Positions 6,891 through 15,829 of a DNA stretch of 64,000 bases are shown piece after piece; the first letter of the stretch is position 1, and each line of letters starts with the position of its first letter. The notes under the pieces were generated by a model. That model made no database searches. It was not told the origin of the DNA and was given only the letters and a program-made list of their open reading frames with translations. Where the stretch lies: the NCBI RefSeq assembly GCF_002078175.1, contig NZ_MWFK01000001.1:3596001-3660000 (forward strand). The letters run 5' to 3'. Position numbers and translations under genes: made by a program. Origin of the DNA: Streptomyces sp. M41(2017) (GTDB lineage: Bacteria; Actinomycetota; Actinomycetes; Streptomycetales; Streptomycetaceae).

Positions 6891-8321
6891 TCAGGCGTGG
6901 TCGACCTCGCCCAGGTGGTGCACCCGGACCATGTTGGTGGTGCCGGGGACGCCGGGGGGCGAACCGGCGGTCATCACGACGACGTCGCCCTCGTTGAACC
7001 GCTTGAGCTTGCGCAGCTCGCGGTCGACCAGCTCGACCATCTCGTCGGTGCTGTTCACGAACGGCACGACGTGCGACTCGACGCCCCAGCTCAGCGACAG
7101 CTGGTTGCGGGTCCCCTCGTCGGTGGTGAACGCCAGGATCGGCTGCGCGGCGCGGTAGCGGGAGAGGCGGCGCGCGGTGTCGCCGGACTCCGTGAACGCC
7201 ACCAGGCCCTTGCCGCCGAGGAAGTCGGCGATCTCGCAGGCGGCACGGGCGACCGAACCACCCTGCGTACGCGGCTTCTTGCCCGGGACCAGCGGCTGCA
7301 GACCCTTGGAGAGCAGTTCCTCCTCGGCCGCGACGACGATCTTCGACATCGTCTTCACGGTCTCGATCGGGTACGCGCCCACGCTGGATTCGGCGGACAG
7401 CATGACCGCGTCCGCGCCGTCCAGGATCGCGTTCGCGACGTCGGACGCCTCGGCGCGCGTGGGACGGGAGTTGGTGATCATCGACTCCATCATCTGGGTC
7501 GCGACGATCACCGGCTTGGCGTTGCGGCGGCACAGCTCCACGAGGCGCTTCTGCACCATCGGGACCTTCTCCAGCGGGTACTCGACGGCCAGGTCGCCGC
7601 GGGCCACCATGACGGCGTCGAACGCCGTGACGACGCCCTCCATGTTCTCGACCGCCTGCGGCTTCTCCACCTTGGCGATGACGGGGACCCGGCGGCCCTC
7701 CTCGTCCATCACCTTGTGGACGTCGTTCACGTCGTCGGCGTCGCGCACGAAGGACAGGGCGACCATGTCGCAGCCCATCCGCAGGGCGAAGCGCAGGTCC
7801 TCGATGTCCTTCTCCGACAGCGCCGGCACGTTCACGGCCGCACCGGGCAGGTTGATGCCCTTGTGGTCGGAGATCACGCCGCCCTCGATGACGACCGTCT
7901 TGACCCGGGGGCCGTCGATCTCGACGACCCGCAGCTCGACGTTGCCGTCGTTGATGAGGATCTGGTCGCCGTGCGAGACGTCGCCGGGCAGGCCCTTGTA
8001 GGTCGTGCCGCAGATGTGGCGGTCGCCGGGGACGTCCTCGGTCGTGATGACGAACTCGTCACCGCGCTGCAGTTCGACGGGGCCTTCGGCGAAGGTCTCC
8101 AGGCGGATCTTCGGACCCTGGAGGTCGGCGAGCACGCCGATGGCGACGCCGGTCTCGGCCGCTGCGGCCCGGACCCGGTCGTACCGCCCCTGGTGCTCTG
8201 CCTGGGTGCCGTGGCTGAAGTTGAATCGGGCCACGTTCATGCCGGCCTGGATCAGCGCGACCAGCTTCTCGTGGGAGTCGACCGCGGGGCCGAGAGTACA
8301 GACGATTTTCGAACGGCGCAT
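6891..8321 (-). CDS. pyk: Pyruvate kinase
   Basis: A 476-residue pyruvate kinase making pyruvate and ATP from phosphoenolpyruvate. The N-terminus MRRSKIVCTLGPA, the NFSHG segment (about residues 34-38), the catalytic-lysine segment VIAKVEKPQA (about 216-225), the metal-binding MVARGDLAVE and ATQMMESM are all intact. The C-terminal regulatory domain (about 345-470) is complete. It probably corresponds to Pyk2, one of two pyruvate kinases in S. coelicolor. It lies downstream of ackA on the same strand with a 96-bp gap that contains a 12-bp palindrome, so it probably has its own promoter. Divergent pfkA sits just beyond pta, bringing the two regulated glycolytic kinases and the acetate pathway within 6.2 kb. 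Confidence 0.97.
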   Translation of the reverse strand: MRRSKIVCTLGPAVDSHEKLVALIQAGMNVARFNFSHGTQAEHQGRYDRVRAAAAETGVAIGVLADLQGPKIRLETFAEGPVELQRGDEFVITTEDVPGDRHICGTTYKGLPGDVSHGDQILINDGNVELRVVEIDGPRVKTVVIEGGVISDHKGINLPGAAVNVPALSEKDIEDLRFALRMGCDMVALSFVRDADDVNDVHKVMDEEGRRVPVIAKVEKPQAVENMEGVVTAFDAVMVARGDLAVEYPLEKVPMVQKRLVELCRRNAKPVIVATQMMESMITNSRPTRAEASDVANAILDGADAVMLSAESSVGAYPIETVKTMSKIVVAAEEELLSKGLQPLVPGKKPRTQGGSVARAACEIADFLGGKGLVAFTESGDTARRLSRYRAAQPILAFTTDEGTRNQLSLSWGVESHVVPFVNSTDEMVELVDRELRKLKRFNEGDVVVMTAGSPPGVPGTTNMVRVHHLGEVDHA

Positions 8322-8349
8322 GGGGCGATCCTATCGGTTTGTTTCGCTG

Positions 8350-8361
8350 CGGAATATTCCG
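8350..8361. promoter_or_regulatory. 12-bp palindrome in the pyk promoter region
   Basis: CGGAATATTCCG is a perfect palindrome, AT-rich for this genome, 29 bp upstream of the pyk start. On the minus strand TTGTAT is followed after 16 bp by TATTCC, a weak -35/-10 pair whose -10 overlaps the palindrome. A repressor site is plausible but unproven. Confidence 0.4.
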
Positions 8362-8417
8362 TCTGGCGGAAGATACAAATGGGCGGGCGGCCGCTCAGGC
8401 GTGGCCTTGCGGCCCGC

Positions 8418-9683
8418 TCAGGCAGCACCCTCTCCGACCAGCGCATACGTCTGTGTGGCGATCTCCAGTTCCTCGTCCGTCGGCACCACGGCGACCGCTA
8501 CTCGCGCGTAGGGCGGCGAAATAAGTCGCGCCTCGTCCCCGCGTACGGCGTTCAGGTCACCGTCGACCACGAGCCCCAGCTCCTCCAGGCCCGCGATCGC
8601 GGCCTCCCGGACCGGCGCCGCGTTCTCGCCGACACCGGCGGTGAAGGCGATGGCGTCCACCCGGCCGAGCACCGCGTAGTAGGCGCCGATGTACTTCTTC
8701 AGGCGGTGGATGTAGATGTCGAAGGCGAGCCGCGCCTGCTCGTCGCCCTCGTCGACACGGCGGCGGATCTCCCGCATGTCGTTGTCGCCGCACAGGCCGG
8801 TCAGACCGCTCTTCTTGTTGAGAAGAGTGTCGATCTCGTCCGTGGACATGTTCCCAACACGCTTCAAATGGAAGATGACGGCCGGATCCACGTCGCCCGA
8901 CCGGGTCCCCATCACCAGCCCCTCCAGCGGCGTGAGGCCCATCGAGGTGTCCACGCAGCGGCCGCCCCGGACCGCCGACGCCGAGGCGCCGTTGCCCAGG
9001 TGCAGCACGATGACGTTGACCTCCTCGGGCGCCCTGCCGAGCAGTTCGGCCGTCGCCCGCGACACGTACGCGTGCGAGGTGCCGTGGAAGCCGTAGCGGC
9101 GGATGCGGTGCTCGTCGGCGGTCCGTACGTCGATCGCGTAGCGCGCCGCGGACTCCGGCATCGTCGTGTGGAACGCGGTGTCGAAGACCGCGACCTGCGG
9201 CAGGTCGGGACGCAGCGCCATCGCGGTGCGGATGCCGGTGAGGTTCGCCGGATTGTGCAGCGGCGCCACCGGGATCAGCCGCTCGATCTCCGCGAGGACC
9301 GCGTCGTCGACGACCGTCGGCTCCGTGAACGTCCTGCCGCCGTGCACCACCCGGTGGCCGATCGCGGCGAGTTCGGGGGAGTCCAGGCCGAGCCCGTCCG
9401 TCGCCAGCTCCGCGGCCACCGCCTTCAACGCGGCCTCGTGGTCGGCGAACTCGGCCGCCGACTCACGGGTCTCGCCCGTGGTCAGCGCGGTGTGCCGGAG
9501 CCGCGAGGTGCCCTCGCCGATGCGCTCCACCAGGCCGACGGCGAGCCGGGAGCTGTCCCGCATGTCGAGGAGCTGGTATTTGACCGACGAGGAGCCGGAG
9601 TTGAGGACGAGGACACGCGTGGCGGCGGAGGCCGGGCGGGCCTCGCCGGACGGCGCGGGGGCGGGGGACGGTTCGGCAGTCAC
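8418..9683 (-). CDS. ackA: Acetate kinase
   Basis: A 421-residue acetate kinase converting acetyl phosphate and ADP to acetate and ATP, or the reverse. After a Pro/Ala-rich N-terminal extension of about 22 residues, the ASKHA fold begins with VLVLNSGSSSVKYQ. Other family segments are GHRVVHGG, FDTAFH, RYGFHGTSH, LHLGNGAS and FTAGVGEN. The GTG start at 9683 overlaps the pta stop in a GTGA junction, so the two enzymes are translationally coupled and form the Pta-AckA acetate route. The extension is not catalytic; a start nearer TRVLVLN cannot be excluded. Confidence 0.97.
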   Translation of the reverse strand: MTAEPSPAPAPSGEARPASAATRVLVLNSGSSSVKYQLLDMRDSSRLAVGLVERIGEGTSRLRHTALTTGETRESAAEFADHEAALKAVAAELATDGLGLDSPELAAIGHRVVHGGRTFTEPTVVDDAVLAEIERLIPVAPLHNPANLTGIRTAMALRPDLPQVAVFDTAFHTTMPESAARYAIDVRTADEHRIRRYGFHGTSHAYVSRATAELLGRAPEEVNVIVLHLGNGASASAVRGGRCVDTSMGLTPLEGLVMGTRSGDVDPAVIFHLKRVGNMSTDEIDTLLNKKSGLTGLCGDNDMREIRRRVDEGDEQARLAFDIYIHRLKKYIGAYYAVLGRVDAIAFTAGVGENAAPVREAAIAGLEELGLVVDGDLNAVRGDEARLISPPYARVAVAVVPTDEELEIATQTYALVGEGAA

Positions 9684-11770
9684 TGCGCGGGAGCCTTCTG
9701 GTCGGGGGTCTGGGCCTGGATCGCCGTGATGGCGACGGTGTTGACGATGTCCTGGACGAGCGCGCCGCGCGACAGGTCGTTGACGGGCTTGCGCAGTCCC
9801 TGGAGCACCGGGCCGACCGCGATCGCGCCGGCGGAGCGCTGCACGGCCTTGTACGTGTTGTTGCCGGTGTTGAGGTCCGGGAAGATCAGTACGGACGCCT
9901 GGCCCGCGACCTCGGACTCCGGCAGCTTGGTCGCCGCGACCGACGGCTCCACGGCGGCGTCGTACTGGATCGGCCCCTCGATCCGCAGGTCGCCGCGGCG
10001 CAGCCGCACCAGGTCCGTCGCCTCGCGCACCTTGTCGACGTCGGCGCCCGTGCCCGAGGTGCCCGTCGAGTACGACAGCATCGCGATCCGCGGCTCCACC
10101 CCGAACTGCTCGGCGGTGGCGGCCGACTGGATGGCGATGTCGCAGAGCTGTTCGGCGTCGGGGTCGGGGTTCACCGCGCAGTCGCCGTAGACCAGGACCT
10201 TGTCGGCGAGGCACATGAAGAACACGGACGAGACGATCTTCGAGTCGGGCCGGGTCTTGATGATCTCGAAGGCGGGCCGGATGGTCGCGGCCGTCGAGTG
10301 CACGGCCCCCGACACCATGCCGTCGGCGAGGCCCTGCTGCACCATCAGCGTGCCGAAGTAGTTGACGTCCGCGACCACGTCGTACGCCAGCTCCACGGTG
10401 ACGCCCTTGTGGGCGCGCAGCTCGGCGTACCTCTCGGCGAAGGAGTGCCGCAGGTCGGAGCTCTGCGGGTCGATGAGCTGGGCCGCGGTGAGGTCGATGC
10501 CGAGGTCGGCGGCCTTCTTGCGGATCTGCTCGGCCGGACCGAGCAGCGTCAGGTCGCAGACACCCCGGCGCAGCAGCACCTCGGCGGCGTGCAGGACACG
10601 CTCCTCGGTGCCCTCCGGCAGCACGACACGGCGCCGGTCGGAGCGGGCCTGCTCCAGCAGCTTGTGCTCGAACATCATCGGGGTGAGCCGGTCGCTGCTC
10701 GGCGCGGACACCCGCTTCAGCAGGTCCGAGGTGTCCACGTACCGCTCGAACAGGCCGAGCGCGGTCTCCGCCTTGCGAGGGGTGGCCGCGTTCAGCTTGC
10801 CCTCCAGGGAGAACAGCTCGGTCGCGGTCGGGAAGGAGGTGCCGGCCACCGAGACCACCGGGGTGCCGGGCGCGAGGCGCGTCGCCAGCGTGAGGATCTC
10901 GTCGCTGGGGCGCTCGTTGAGGGTGAGCAGGATGCCGGCGATCGGCGGGGTGCCGGCGCTGTGCGCGGCCAGCGTGCCGATCACCAGGTCGGCGCGGTCG
11001 CCGGGGGTGACGACGAGACATCCCGGGGTCAGGGCCCGCAGGAAGTTCGGCAGCATCGCGCCGCCGAACACGAAGTCGAGGGCGTCCCGCGACAGTCCGG
11101 CGTCGTCGCCGAGGAGCACCTCGCCGCCGAGTGCCTGGGTGATCTGCGCGACGGTCGGCGCGGACAGCGCGGGCTCGTCGGGCAGCACGTAGCAGGGCAC
11201 CGGCAGCCGGGTGCCGAGCCGCTCCAGCACCTCGGTCCGCACCTCCGGTTCCACCCGGTTCACGACCATCGCCAGGACGTCGCAGCCCAGCCCGTCGTAC
11301 GCGCGGTAGGCGTTGCGGGTCTCGGCGCGCACCGACTCGGCGGTCTGGCCCCGGCCGCCGACGACGGGGATCACGGAGGCGGCGAACTCGTTCGCCAGCC
11401 GGGCGTTCAGCGCCAGCTCGTCGGGGAGCTGGGTGGCGGCGAAGTCGGTGCCGAGGACGAGGACGACGTCGTAGTCGCGGGCGACCAGGTGGAAGCGGTC
11501 GACGAGCGTGGACACCAGCTCGTCGGTGCCCTGCTCGGCCTGGAGCGCGGACGCCTCGTGGTAGTCCATGCCGTAGACCGTCGCCGGGTCCTGTGCGAGG
11601 CGGTAGCGGGCCCGCAGCAGTTCGAAGAGGCGGTCCGGACCGTCGTGCACGAGCGGCCGGAAGACGCCCACCCGGTCGACCTGGCGCGTCAGGAGTTCCA
11701 TGACCCCCAGCTCGACGACCTGGCGGCCGTCGCCGCGGTCGATCCCGGTCACGTACACGCTGCGCGTCAC
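9680..11770 (-). CDS. pta: Phosphate acetyltransferase
   Basis: A 696-residue two-domain phosphate acetyltransferase exchanging CoA and phosphate between acetyl-CoA and acetyl phosphate. Residues 1 to about 370 are the P-loop-like plus DRTGG regulatory region of long Pta enzymes, beginning VTRSVYVTGIDRGDGRQVV. The C-terminal catalytic PTA domain starts near MMFEHKLLEQARSDRRRVVLPEG and contains SYSTGTSGTGADVDKV and the NTYKAVQRSAGA segment. The GTG at 11770 was chosen because GGAGAG lies just upstream and the family N-terminus starts there; the longer frame has no support. First gene of the pta-ackA operon, divergent from pfkA. Confidence 0.96.
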   Translation of the reverse strand: MTRSVYVTGIDRGDGRQVVELGVMELLTRQVDRVGVFRPLVHDGPDRLFELLRARYRLAQDPATVYGMDYHEASALQAEQGTDELVSTLVDRFHLVARDYDVVLVLGTDFAATQLPDELALNARLANEFAASVIPVVGGRGQTAESVRAETRNAYRAYDGLGCDVLAMVVNRVEPEVRTEVLERLGTRLPVPCYVLPDEPALSAPTVAQITQALGGEVLLGDDAGLSRDALDFVFGGAMLPNFLRALTPGCLVVTPGDRADLVIGTLAAHSAGTPPIAGILLTLNERPSDEILTLATRLAPGTPVVSVAGTSFPTATELFSLEGKLNAATPRKAETALGLFERYVDTSDLLKRVSAPSSDRLTPMMFEHKLLEQARSDRRRVVLPEGTEERVLHAAEVLLRRGVCDLTLLGPAEQIRKKAADLGIDLTAAQLIDPQSSDLRHSFAERYAELRAHKGVTVELAYDVVADVNYFGTLMVQQGLADGMVSGAVHSTAATIRPAFEIIKTRPDSKIVSSVFFMCLADKVLVYGDCAVNPDPDAEQLCDIAIQSAATAEQFGVEPRIAMLSYSTGTSGTGADVDKVREATDLVRLRRGDLRIEGPIQYDAAVEPSVAATKLPESEVAGQASVLIFPDLNTGNNTYKAVQRSAGAIAVGPVLQGLRKPVNDLSRGALVQDIVNTVAITAIQAQTPDQKAPAQ

Positions 11771-11847
11771 GCGTGCTCTCCATCCGTCTCGGCGCCAGGC
11801 GGTGCGCTGGGCTCGCAAAGGGGCCCACCAACGTGAGCAGAACCCTC

Positions 11848-11876
11848 TTGACAATACCTCTGGCGCTGGCTAAGGC
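11848..11876 (+). promoter_or_regulatory. Putative vegetative promoter for pfkA
   Basis: TTGACA (11848-11853), a 17-bp spacer, then TAAGGC (11871-11876). The -35 is a perfect sigma-70-type box; the -10 is partial. It would give a pfkA leader of about 135-140 nt. Confidence 0.4.
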
Positions 11877-12020
11877 GCCCGCCCGTACAAACGCCCTGGT
11901 CGAGCCGGACCGGGCGCCCGCACGGCCTCCGTGGGGCCGGGGGGATCGGCGGCGCCCCCCGGGGCGTGGAACAATCGGACTGGCTCACACGTACCAGCAG
12001 CGAGCAGGAGACACAGCACG

Positions 12021-13046
12021 ATGCGCATCGGAGTTCTCACCGCAGGCGGCGACTGCCCTGGCCTGAACGCAGTGATCCGGTCGGTCGTGCACCGAGCGGT
12101 CACCAACTTCGGCGACGAGGTCATCGGCTTCGAGGACGGCTACGCCGGCCTTCTCGACGGCCACTACCGCACGCTCGACCTCAACGCGGTCAGCGGCATC
12201 CTCGCCCGTGGCGGCACCATTCTCGGCTCCTCCCGGCTCCAGCGCGACCGGCTCCGCGAGGCCTGCGAGAACGCGCAGGACATGGCGCGCGAGTTCGGCA
12301 TCGACGTCCTCATCCCGATCGGCGGCGAGGGCACCCTCACCGCCGCACGGATGCTGTCGGACGCGGGTCTGCCCGTGGTCGGCGTCCCGAAGACGATCGA
12401 CAACGACATCTCCGCGACGGACCGCACCTTCGGCTTCGACACCGCCGTCGGCGTCGCCACCGAGGCCATGGACCGGCTGAAGACGACCGCCGAGTCGCAC
12501 CAGCGCGTGATGGTCGTCGAGGTCATGGGCCGGCACGCCGGCTGGATCGCCCTGGAGTCCGGCATGGCGGCCGGCGCCCACGGCATCTGCCTGCCCGAGC
12601 GCCCCTTCGACCCCTCCGACCTGGTCGCGATGGTCGAGGAGCGCTTCGCGCGCGGCAAGCGGTTCGCCGTCATCTGCGTCGCCGAGGGCGCCCACCCCGC
12701 CGAGGGCACCATGGACTACGGCCACGGCGCGATCGACAAGTTCGGCCACGAGCGCTTCCAGGGCATCGGCACGGCCCTCGCGTACGAACTGGAGCGCCGC
12801 CTCGGCAAGGAGGCCAAGCCGGTCATCCTCGGCCACATCCAGCGCGGCGGCACTCCGACCGCGTACGACCGCGTGCTCGCCACGCGCTTCGGCTGGCACG
12901 CCGTGGAGGCCGCGCACAGCGGAGCGTTCGGCCGGATGACCGCGCTGCGCGGCACGGACGTCGAGATGGTGCCGCTCGCGGACGCGACGACCGAGCTGAA
13001 GACGGTTCCCAAGGACCGCATGGACGAGGCCGAGTCGGTGTTCTAG
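12021..13046 (+). CDS. pfkA: 6-phosphofructokinase
   Basis: A 341-residue phosphofructokinase that phosphorylates fructose 6-phosphate. The family motifs are GGDCPGLN (9-16), IGGEGT (100-105), the catalytic PKTIDND (123-129) and MGRHAGW. It has Gly at position 104 and Lys at 124. Asp at 104 is typical of PPi-dependent enzymes, so the glycine favours ATP use, in line with the ATP-dependent enzyme of S. coelicolor; donor choice remains inferred. The ATG at 12021 follows GCAGGAG. Upstream frames would only add non-homologous residues. It is divergent from pta-ackA. Confidence 0.95.
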   Translation: MRIGVLTAGGDCPGLNAVIRSVVHRAVTNFGDEVIGFEDGYAGLLDGHYRTLDLNAVSGILARGGTILGSSRLQRDRLREACENAQDMAREFGIDVLIPIGGEGTLTAARMLSDAGLPVVGVPKTIDNDISATDRTFGFDTAVGVATEAMDRLKTTAESHQRVMVVEVMGRHAGWIALESGMAAGAHGICLPERPFDPSDLVAMVEERFARGKRFAVICVAEGAHPAEGTMDYGHGAIDKFGHERFQGIGTALAYELERRLGKEAKPVILGHIQRGGTPTAYDRVLATRFGWHAVEAAHSGAFGRMTALRGTDVEMVPLADATTELKTVPKDRMDEAESVF

Positions 13047-13084
13047 CCCCGCCGGGGGATCGGATCGGATCCCGCGGGGCGGGC
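13047..13084 (+). terminator. Imperfect hairpin after pfkA
   Basis: GCCCCGCCGGGGGATC and GATCCCGCGGGGCGGGC, directly after the stop, form an interrupted stem. The loop holds a tandem GATCG repeat. The rest of 13085-13214 shows only ACGTG-rich short repeats and no gene. Confidence 0.4.
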
Positions 13085-13214
13085 GGCGCGGGGCTTGTGG
13101 CCGTGCCGCGTGGCCCGTCGCGTGCTGCTCGTGGCGCACGGCGCGTCGTTCCGACGTGTCGGTACGCGTCAGCACGTGTCGTTGCGTGACGGTACGTGCC
13201 GACAGGTGCTCGCG

Positions 13215-13928
13215 TCAGTACGTGTTCGCGCGGATCGTCGACCAGAAGTGGTCGACGATCCGGTCGAGGTAGTCCCGCCCCGCCTCGCCGGAGTCGGCCG
13301 CGGCCGGCCCCGAGTTCCAGCTGAGCGTGGCGACCATCTGCCCTTGGTAGTCGGTGTGCAGCTCCTGCAGTGTGTCCTCCAGGAGCTGCCGGTCCAGGGG
13401 CACGGTCTTCGCGACCGGCCGTACGTACGCCTGCCAGCGCGTGGTGACCGCGCTGCGCAGCAGGTCGGCGAGTTTGCCGTCGCGGCCCGTCACGGTGACG
13501 AAGTCCGGCAGTGACAGTTCGAGCGCGTCGGCGAGCGCGGTCGACTGGCGCTCGGTGCCGCGCCAGGTGCCGGAGTCCTCCATCCGCTGGTAGGCGAGGA
13601 GTTCGAGTCCGACGGCCCGCGCGACGTCCTCCTGGGCGAGGTCGCGGGCGACGCGGTGTTCGCGCAAGGTGCGCGGGGCGCCGATGAGTTCACCCGGTGA
13701 ACACCACAACACCCCAGCGAGGGCGGTGAGTTCCGGGCTGCTCGGTGCCATGGTGCCGCGCTCCCACGCGGTGATGAGATCGGGTGTCGCGTACGGCAGC
13801 CCGTAGGAGGCTCGCAGTCCGTAGGCGACGTGTTCGGGCCCCATGCCGAGCGCCGCCCGCAGTCTGCGGGCGGCGAGGGCGTTGAAGGGCGGGGTGGGCT
13901 GTTGGGCCTGCGGTCGGTGCACGCGCAC
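13215..13928 (-). CDS. Helix-turn-helix (XRE-like) transcriptional regulator
   Basis: A 237-residue protein. Two helix-turn-helix-like segments can be seen: one around residues 28-75 (GLPYATPDLITAWERGTMAP, the XRE pattern) and one around 95-125 (RDLAQEDVARAVGLELLAYQ). The C-terminal half has no recognised fold and may be a ligand or dimerisation domain. The GTG at 13928 is the outermost start; a GTG two codons later is equally possible. It faces away from pfkA's promoter and towards its terminator, and precedes no cotranscribed gene. Target unknown; it lies close to the sugar importer, which has no dedicated regulator of its own. Confidence 0.75.
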   Translation of the reverse strand: MRVHRPQAQQPTPPFNALAARRLRAALGMGPEHVAYGLRASYGLPYATPDLITAWERGTMAPSSPELTALAGVLWCSPGELIGAPRTLREHRVARDLAQEDVARAVGLELLAYQRMEDSGTWRGTERQSTALADALELSLPDFVTVTGRDGKLADLLRSAVTTRWQAYVRPVAKTVPLDRQLLEDTLQELHTDYQGQMVATLSWNSGPAAADSGEAGRDYLDRIVDHFWSTIRANTY

Positions 13929-14037
13929 AAGCTATGGGCCCCGGCCCCCTCTGACTACGGTCTGTTCGGCCACAATCACGGATCGTAGGAACCTACGGTT
14001 CCGGTCGGTGTGCCTCGTACGGGCGGTCCGACGAGTG

Positions 14038-14892
14038 TCATCCCTTCACGGCGCCGCCGAGCGCGAACCCCCCGCCCAGCCGTCGGGCCACCAGGACGTA
14101 CAGCAGGATCACGGGCGTCGAGTAGATGACGGAGAACGCCGCGAGCTGCCCGTAGACCACTGTGCCCCGGTTGCCGAAGAACTCGTTGATGCCGACCGAC
14201 GCCGGCATCTGGTCCGGGGTGAGCAGCAGCATGAAGGGGACGAAGAAGTTCCCCCACATCATCACGAACGAGAAGACCGTCACCACCGCCACCCCCGGCC
14301 CCATCAGGGGCAGCACGATCCGGATCAGGGACTGCAGGGAGGACGCCCCGTCCGTCCAGGCCGCCTCCTCCAGCTCCTTCGGGACGCCGTCCATGAAGTT
14401 CTTCATCAGCCAGATGGCGAAAGGCAGTTGGGAGGCGGCGAAGAAGAAGATCGTGCCCTGCATGGTGTCGATGAGGTTCACCTGCACGAACAGGGCGTAC
14501 ACCGGCACCATGATCGCGGTGATCGGCAGACTCGTCGCGAACAGGACGGTCAGCAGGAAGGGCCGGTTCAGCCGCGACCGGAAGCGGGACAGCGGGTAGG
14601 CCGCGAGCGCCGCGCACACCACCGTCAGAAGGGTGCCGCCACCGCACAGGATCAGGCTGTTCAGCAGGGGCGTGAAGGTGATGTCCGACGTCATGACGGC
14701 GTCGAAGTTCGACAGGGTCACCCCGTCCGGCACCTTCACCCTGAGGTCGGCGTGCGCGTCCAGCGACGACAGCACCACCCACGCGAGCGGCAGCGCGAAC
14801 GCGGCCGCCACCACCAGGAGTCCGGCGTCCGCGGCCAGCCGCCGGGCCGACCGGCGGGACCGCGGTCGTACGCCGCGGGTCAGGACGGCCAT
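14038..14892 (-). CDS. Sugar ABC transporter permease, MalG type
   Basis: A 284-residue inner-membrane component of a carbohydrate importer with six predicted helices. The cytoplasmic EAA loop that docks the ATPase is seen as EELEEAAWTDGASSLQSLIR with the following VLPLMGP. It lies one base after the upstream permease, so the pair is coupled. No ATPase gene is in the operon. This is usual in Streptomyces, where the shared MsiK ATPase serves many sugar importers; that pairing is inferred. The sugar cannot be predicted. Confidence 0.93.
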   Translation of the reverse strand: MAVLTRGVRPRSRRSARRLAADAGLLVVAAAFALPLAWVVLSSLDAHADLRVKVPDGVTLSNFDAVMTSDITFTPLLNSLILCGGGTLLTVVCAALAAYPLSRFRSRLNRPFLLTVLFATSLPITAIMVPVYALFVQVNLIDTMQGTIFFFAASQLPFAIWLMKNFMDGVPKELEEAAWTDGASSLQSLIRIVLPLMGPGVAVVTVFSFVMMWGNFFVPFMLLLTPDQMPASVGINEFFGNRGTVVYGQLAAFSVIYSTPVILLYVLVARRLGGGFALGGAVKG

Positions 14893-14893
14893 G

Positions 14894-15829
14894 TCACACC
14901 TCCGTCCGCAGCAGCCGCATGTACACCAGCGAGAACAGCGAGCCCACCACCAGGAGCAGCAGGGCCACCGCCGTGCCGTACCCGATCATGCTGTTCTGGA
15001 AGGCCTGCTCATACATGAACAGGGGCAGGGTCTGGCTGCGGTCGCCCGGGCCGCCCCGCGTCATCACCCAGATCAGCCCGAACACCGACAGCGTCTGCAG
15101 GGTGTTGAGCATCAGGTTGGTGCCGATCGAGCGGCGGATCATCGGCAGCGTGATGTGCCACATCCGCCGCCAGCCGCCCGCGCCGTCCACCTCCGCGGCC
15201 TCCGTGATCTCCTTCGGGATCTCGTTCAGGGCCGCCGAGTAGACCAGCATCGAGAAGGCCGTGCCCCGCCACACGTTCGCGAACGACACCGCGAGGATCG
15301 GCAGCGTGAACATCCAGTTCTGGGACGGGAGATGGAGCCAGTCCAGGATGGCGTTCAGGGTGCCCTCGCGGCGGAAGAAGGCGTAGAGCAGGAAGCCCGC
15401 GACCACCTCGGGCAGCACCCAAGCGGTGATGACGACCGCTCCGACCAGCGTGCGGACCGGCTTCGACGCCCGCTGCATCAGCGCGGCGAGCGCGAGGCCC
15501 AGGGTGTTCTGCCCGACCAGCGACGACAGGACCGTGAACACCAGCGTCAGCCATACGGCGTTGAGGAACGCGTCGTCGCGGAACGCCTCCCTGAAGTTGT
15601 CGAACCCGACGAACGAGGAGTGCGCCTGACCCGTCAACTGCAGGTCCGTGAAGGCGATGTAGGCGCAGTAGACGATCGGGCCGGCGAGGAAGAGGAGCAG
15701 CAGGACGACCGCGGGGGTGAGCGGCAGGGCCCGGCCGGCGGAGCGGAGGAGGCCTCCCCGGTGAGGGGAGGCGACCTTCGTGGCCGGCCGGTGGAGCGGT
15801 GGGGGTGCCGCCTTCGTCGTGACACTCAC
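14894..15829 (-). CDS. Sugar ABC transporter permease, MalF type
   Basis: A 311-residue permease with a basic cytoplasmic N-terminus, a first helix at LTPAVVLLLLFLAGPIVYCA, then five more helices. The EAA loop reads EIPKEITEAAEVDGAGGWRR. The GTG at 15829 overlaps the stop of the binding-protein gene in a GTGA junction, which fixes this start over the much longer open frame. Forms the membrane channel with the adjacent MalG-type permease. Confidence 0.93.
   Translation of the reverse strand: MSVTTKAAPPPLHRPATKVASPHRGGLLRSAGRALPLTPAVVLLLLFLAGPIVYCAYIAFTDLQLTGQAHSSFVGFDNFREAFRDDAFLNAVWLTLVFTVLSSLVGQNTLGLALAALMQRASKPVRTLVGAVVITAWVLPEVVAGFLLYAFFRREGTLNAILDWLHLPSQNWMFTLPILAVSFANVWRGTAFSMLVYSAALNEIPKEITEAAEVDGAGGWRRMWHITLPMIRRSIGTNLMLNTLQTLSVFGLIWVMTRGGPGDRSQTLPLFMYEQAFQNSMIGYGTAVALLLLVVGSLFSLVYMRLLRTEV

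Noticed and set aside
8391-8423. Direct repeat CCGCTCAGGC between pyk and ackA
   Set aside because: Only 10 bp, in GC-rich sequence overlapping the ackA end; too short to assign a role.
6897-10190. Very long plus-strand open frame opposite pyk, ackA and pta
   Set aside because: It is a shadow of strongly codon-biased genes on the other strand; its translation is low-complexity Arg/Gly/His/Val-rich with no family resemblance.
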